Source of the DNA: Owenia fusiformis
Taxonomy: Eukaryota > Annelida > Polychaeta > Sabellida > Oweniidae
Direction: 5' to 3'
Length of the DNA: 64,000 bases
Assembly (NCBI GenBank): GCA_903813345.2
Contig: CAIIXF020000001.1
Span: 39,713,366 to 39,777,365, forward strand
The notes beneath the pieces are model-generated. The model saw only the letters and a program-made list of their open reading frames with translations, searched no databases and was not told the origin of the DNA. The position numbers and the translations under genes are program-made. Position 1 is the first letter of the stretch. Every line of letters starts with the position of its first letter. Below, piece after piece: positions 61,501 to 64,000 of this stretch.

Positions 61501-61702
61501 AACCTTAGGGGACAATAGTTGCAACATTTACATTAAGTTATATCATGTACAAGTAGAAGGCGGAGATAAATTTAATTCAAAATATTTTTGATATGCTAAA
61601 ACATTGAAGTGGCCCATTAAATATGACATTTTATTATTGAAATAGTGTGTCTTTTGTTCAATCTTTACATTGGTGTTAAAAAGATAATCTTTTTTGAAAT
61701 GC
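61279..61702 (+). repeat. Direct repeat, copy 1 (424 bp, identical to 63577-64000)
   Basis: From AAGTTACATACTCTCCAGAT onward, every base I compared matches the sequence 2,298 bp downstream, up to the window edge. It includes the C-terminal part of the mariner transposase relic. The match does not begin at a transposon end but inside the transposase, so this is a segmental duplication rather than two insertions. Confidence 0.97.
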
Positions 61703-62036
61703 ATTAAGAAATATTTGATGATTAAGAAATTTCAACTTTTTTTGAGAAATGGCGGGAAATTTGAATATTTGAGAAATGAAATGCTCAAAACCTTTTTTTC
61801 AAAAATTCTTTTTTTGTTCAAAAATCTCTAAAATCACTTTTTAAGTCCTGACAAATAGTAAATGAATGATAAAAAAATATTTTCAAACTTTAGACGGGGA
61901 CTTTAATGCATTTCAAAAAAGATTATCTTTTTAACACCAATGCAAAGATTGAACAAAGGACATACTATTTCAATAATAAAATGCCATATTTAATGGGCCA
62001 CTTCAATGTTTTAGCATATCAAAAATATTTTGAAAC
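61576..62036. repeat. Large hairpin: 131-bp arms, spacer of about 200 bp
   Basis: TTCAAAATATTTTTGATATG... at 61576-61706 is complementary to 61906-62036 with only about four mismatches. The arms include GAAGTGGCCCATTAAATATG and GGTGTTAAAAAGATAATC. The spacer is T- and A-run rich. It may be a MITE inserted at the end of the mariner relic; no target duplication is clear. Confidence 0.92.
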
Positions 62037-62184
62037 ATTAGTGATATCACTAAGGTAACAAAAACTTGAAATCTTTTTTTCGATGTCAATCTTTTCTAAA
62101 TATGCCAGACTTTCATAAAAAAACAATGTTGATTGTCTAACCAGGTTAAAAGGAAGAATAAATTATGTTTAGATATCATTGTAC

Positions 62185-62530
62185 CATATAATATTTTTAA
62201 AATGCATTTTTCTCAGAACCATTTTCATGCACTGATAAGTTCATTTCTCGCTTGTTTATCAACCGATTTTCTTATTTTTTTCGGCAAAAACATGGAGGAT
62301 GAATGCTATGCATTGGTATGAATTGTGGCTAATTAGAAGATATGAGTGACCTCTAAAAGTTGGTTTTAAATAAATTCACAAATTTTGGAACAAAAAGTCT
62401 ATCAAAAACCACTTTTTGAAATTTAAAAAAAAAAGTTCACATATCACACTTTGATAACATTGGGTAAGACTACAATATAAGCCAAAGTGGTTTAAACTTT
62501 ACATGGGGCCTTTAAGCTTTACAAAGGGCC
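62185..62530 (+). repeat. Repeat shared with the interior of the 58521-59306 element
   Basis: ATGCATTGGTATGAATTGTG, CCACTTTTTGAAATT, AAAAGTTCACATATCACA, GATAACATTGGGTAAGAC and AAGTGGTTTAAACTTTACAT are shared in order with 58960-59145. It lies just downstream of the SMPDL3-like 3' UTR on the opposite strand. Confidence 0.85.
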
Positions 62531-62561
62531 ATCTCAAAGGTTGAGACAACTAAAAATTCTG

Positions 62562-62567
62562 TTTATT
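62562..62567 (-). terminator. Poly(A) signal for the SMPDL3-like gene
   Basis: On the minus strand AATAAA lies about 105 bases after the stop codon, a typical 3' UTR length and position for this gene. Confidence 0.6.
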
Positions 62568-62672
62568 GCTGGACATATTTTATGATTTATGACACTTATA
62601 CTGAAATGTGAATAAATATACGGACAAACATAAGTTTTCAGTTGTACTTTTTCCAGTTTCTAATCCTTTTGA

Positions 62673-63187
62673 TTATTTAACAAAAATCAAACTAAAAAGC
62701 ACAGGTATGACAACAGTCCAAATCGAAACGAAATGAAACACACCAGCAATGCTTGCAGAATTTATACATCTATCATATGCATTGTAGTCAACATTCCGTA
62801 TAGCACAGATATGAATGTGTTTACATTGATTCTCACAAGATTCGTCCTTGGAAAAACCGACGCCATTGAAATCAATATATTTGCGAAATGTTTCACTATC
62901 AGTCGTCTTGAATGATTCCACCAGTGTGTCCCATGACACGGGTAATAGACTAGTCAGATTGTAATCCTTTCTCGCCTTGTACAGTATCTTCCACTCTGAC
63001 CTCTCCAACGTGTTGGCTTCAGTTAGGTTGAGATAGTACTGCCAAATGTCGGTTGGTTCTGTATTGGTAGAGTCGTACTTGAAGAGTCTTATTCCAGGGT
63101 TGTTGGCGGCGGACCCTACCACACCAGGAAGTGTTGTTGCCCACGGGGTTACAGCAGGTGCCAAATATGCTGTACTCAAGGGTTTAC
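62673..63187 (-). CDS. SMPDL3B-like: SMPDL3-type acid sphingomyelinase-like phosphodiesterase, last coding exon
   Basis: The exon starts after a strong acceptor (pyrimidine-rich tract, then ATCTTAG) at 63187, in phase 1, and encodes 170 full codons to TAA at 62673-62675. The first part (AYLAPAVTPWATTLPGVVG, then NNPGIRLFKYD) is the conserved end of the calcineurin-like catalytic domain of acid sphingomyelinase-like phosphodiesterases. YYLNLTEAN carries the conserved glycosylation site. CENQCKHIHICAIRNVD is the Cys-rich C-terminal region. The last 25 or so residues are hydrophobic, as in GPI-anchored SMPDL3B. The family cleaves phosphodiester and nucleotide substrates at the cell surface or in lysosomes. 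The metal ligands and GHTH motif lie in upstream exons beyond the window. The frame opens with an ATG 5' of the acceptor, which I reject as start. The exon sits between two identical 424-bp direct repeats. Confidence 0.95.
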
Positions 63188-63576
63188 CTAAGATGTTAAA
63201 TGACACAATAGAAAGAAAGAATAGAACGTTTTTGCTTACTTTGATGAACTGAAGAAATTGTATATGCGGGTTTAATTTTTAGCTTGTGAAATTTTGTACT
63301 TTAACTTTGCACATGTTGTGACATTCGTGGTATTCTCTATTTGGGTTGTCATGCAATATATTTTTCGCAATATTTGTTTATGCAAAATTTCAAGAGCAAA
63401 CTCCCGTTGGATATTTTTCTACATGGTATTACAAGTAAAAAACGACTACTTCTGGGCTCCAGAAAAATATATTGATCTTATTATTAGGGTTGACATAAAA
63501 CAAGACAAACAAGACATTATGAAGAAATGACACCGCATTCGGAACATCAACTTTGTGCAAATATCATGGATTACAT
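63188..63576 (-). other. Intron of the SMPDL3-like gene (part)
   Basis: This is the sequence upstream of the last exon on the minus strand. No second exon is recognisable. The intron must continue into the direct repeat and beyond the window. Confidence 0.6.
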
Positions 63577-64000
63577 AAGTTACATACTCTCCAGATGAGG
63601 CAATCCTTGATTTTGCTTTTTCACTAGGATGAAGGATCAGCTAGGAGTTTAGTTGCACTTCATGGAACAATGAAACTACGTTCGACTGCAGTCAAGATTG
63701 CCATTCAAACAAGTTTTCCAAATGGCTTCAGAGCACCGTATCGTCAATGGGTTGAATGCAAGCGACTGTGCATCAAACATGAGGGAGAATACCTCTGAAA
63801 CCTTAGGGGACAATAGTTGCAACATTTACATTAAGTTATATCATGTACAAGTAGAAGGCGGAGATAAATTTAATTCAAAATATTTTTGATATGCTAAAAC
63901 ATTGAAGTGGCCCATTAAATATGACATTTTATTATTGAAATAGTGTGTCTTTTGTTCAATCTTTACATTGGTGTTAAAAAGATAATCTTTTTTGAAATGC
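63577..64000 (+). repeat. Direct repeat, copy 2 (424 bp, runs off the window)
   Basis: Identical to 61279-61702, including the YSPDEAILDF and EGEYL transposase remnants. The left junction (CATGGATTACATAAGTTACAT) shows a short TTACAT microhomology. The repeat continues past position 64000. The frame at 63698-63889 is the same out-of-phase reading as at 61400. Confidence 0.97.

Noticed and set aside
61400-61591. 63-codon ORF duplicated exactly at 63698-63889
   Set aside because: It is out of phase with the recognisable transposase remnant; identity comes from the segmental duplication.
63188-63206. ATG at 63204-63206 as start of the SMPDL3-like protein
   Set aside because: It lies upstream of a strong splice acceptor, and the family requires a long N-terminal catalytic region, so this is an internal exon start.

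Overview
The window is AT-rich eukaryotic DNA: one typical spliced last exon, no operons or ribosome-binding sites, and very many transposon-derived and tandem repeats. It most resembles the genome of a marine invertebrate. The exon, the Tc1/mariner and LINE fragments and the many inverted-repeat elements fit a metazoan. I cannot name the phylum from sequence alone.

Protein-coding content is sparse. The only gene I recognise firmly is at the right end on the minus strand (62673-63187). It is the terminal coding exon of an acid sphingomyelinase-like phosphodiesterase of the SMPDL3 type, with a clear splice acceptor, a hydrophobic GPI-anchor-like tail and a poly(A) signal. A second likely coding region is a short secreted-peptide gene (28944-29084, plus) whose frame continues past its TGA into a cysteine-containing stretch. 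An OTU-protease exon fragment (16170 to about 16337) and a LINE reverse-transcriptase fragment (46702-46975) are recognisable but isolated and look like relics.

Layout: 0-5 kb is mostly featureless with one small tandem repeat. At 5.2-6.2 kb lies a 1,017-bp foldback element whose near twin is at 55.2-56.2 kb. Two minisatellites occupy 6.7-8.0 kb. At 9.4-11.5 kb there are dispersed repeats and a tRNA-derived SINE head. At 12.3-15.8 kb a 31-bp satellite switches strand at about 14.585 kb; it is followed by the OTU fragment and a truncated foldback, and the whole block is bracketed by an inverted repeat pair (10.56 and 18.14 kb). From 18 to 28 kb the window is sparse apart from one element with TA duplications (24437-25434). 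At 28.9-30.1 kb are the secreted peptide gene and a cluster of strong hairpins with CRE-like and NRF1-like sites. At 32-45 kb are inverted-repeat elements and a GTGTAAT/AAAGCGC repeat family, two members of which have hairpins with different but complementary arms. At 46-54 kb are a LINE relic, a nested inverted-repeat element, GACGG-type repeats, hAT-like MITEs and an 875-bp foldback. At 58-64 kb are another member of that foldback family, a mariner relic inserted in a repeat whose uninterrupted version is at 54 kb, and a 424-bp perfect direct repeat on both sides of the SMPDL3 exon. That repeat predicts a tandem duplication of a 2,298-bp unit running past the window edge.

There is no evidence of an organised multi-gene system. 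The unusual content is structural: many long inverted repeats, a strand-switching satellite, and recent duplication around a host exon.
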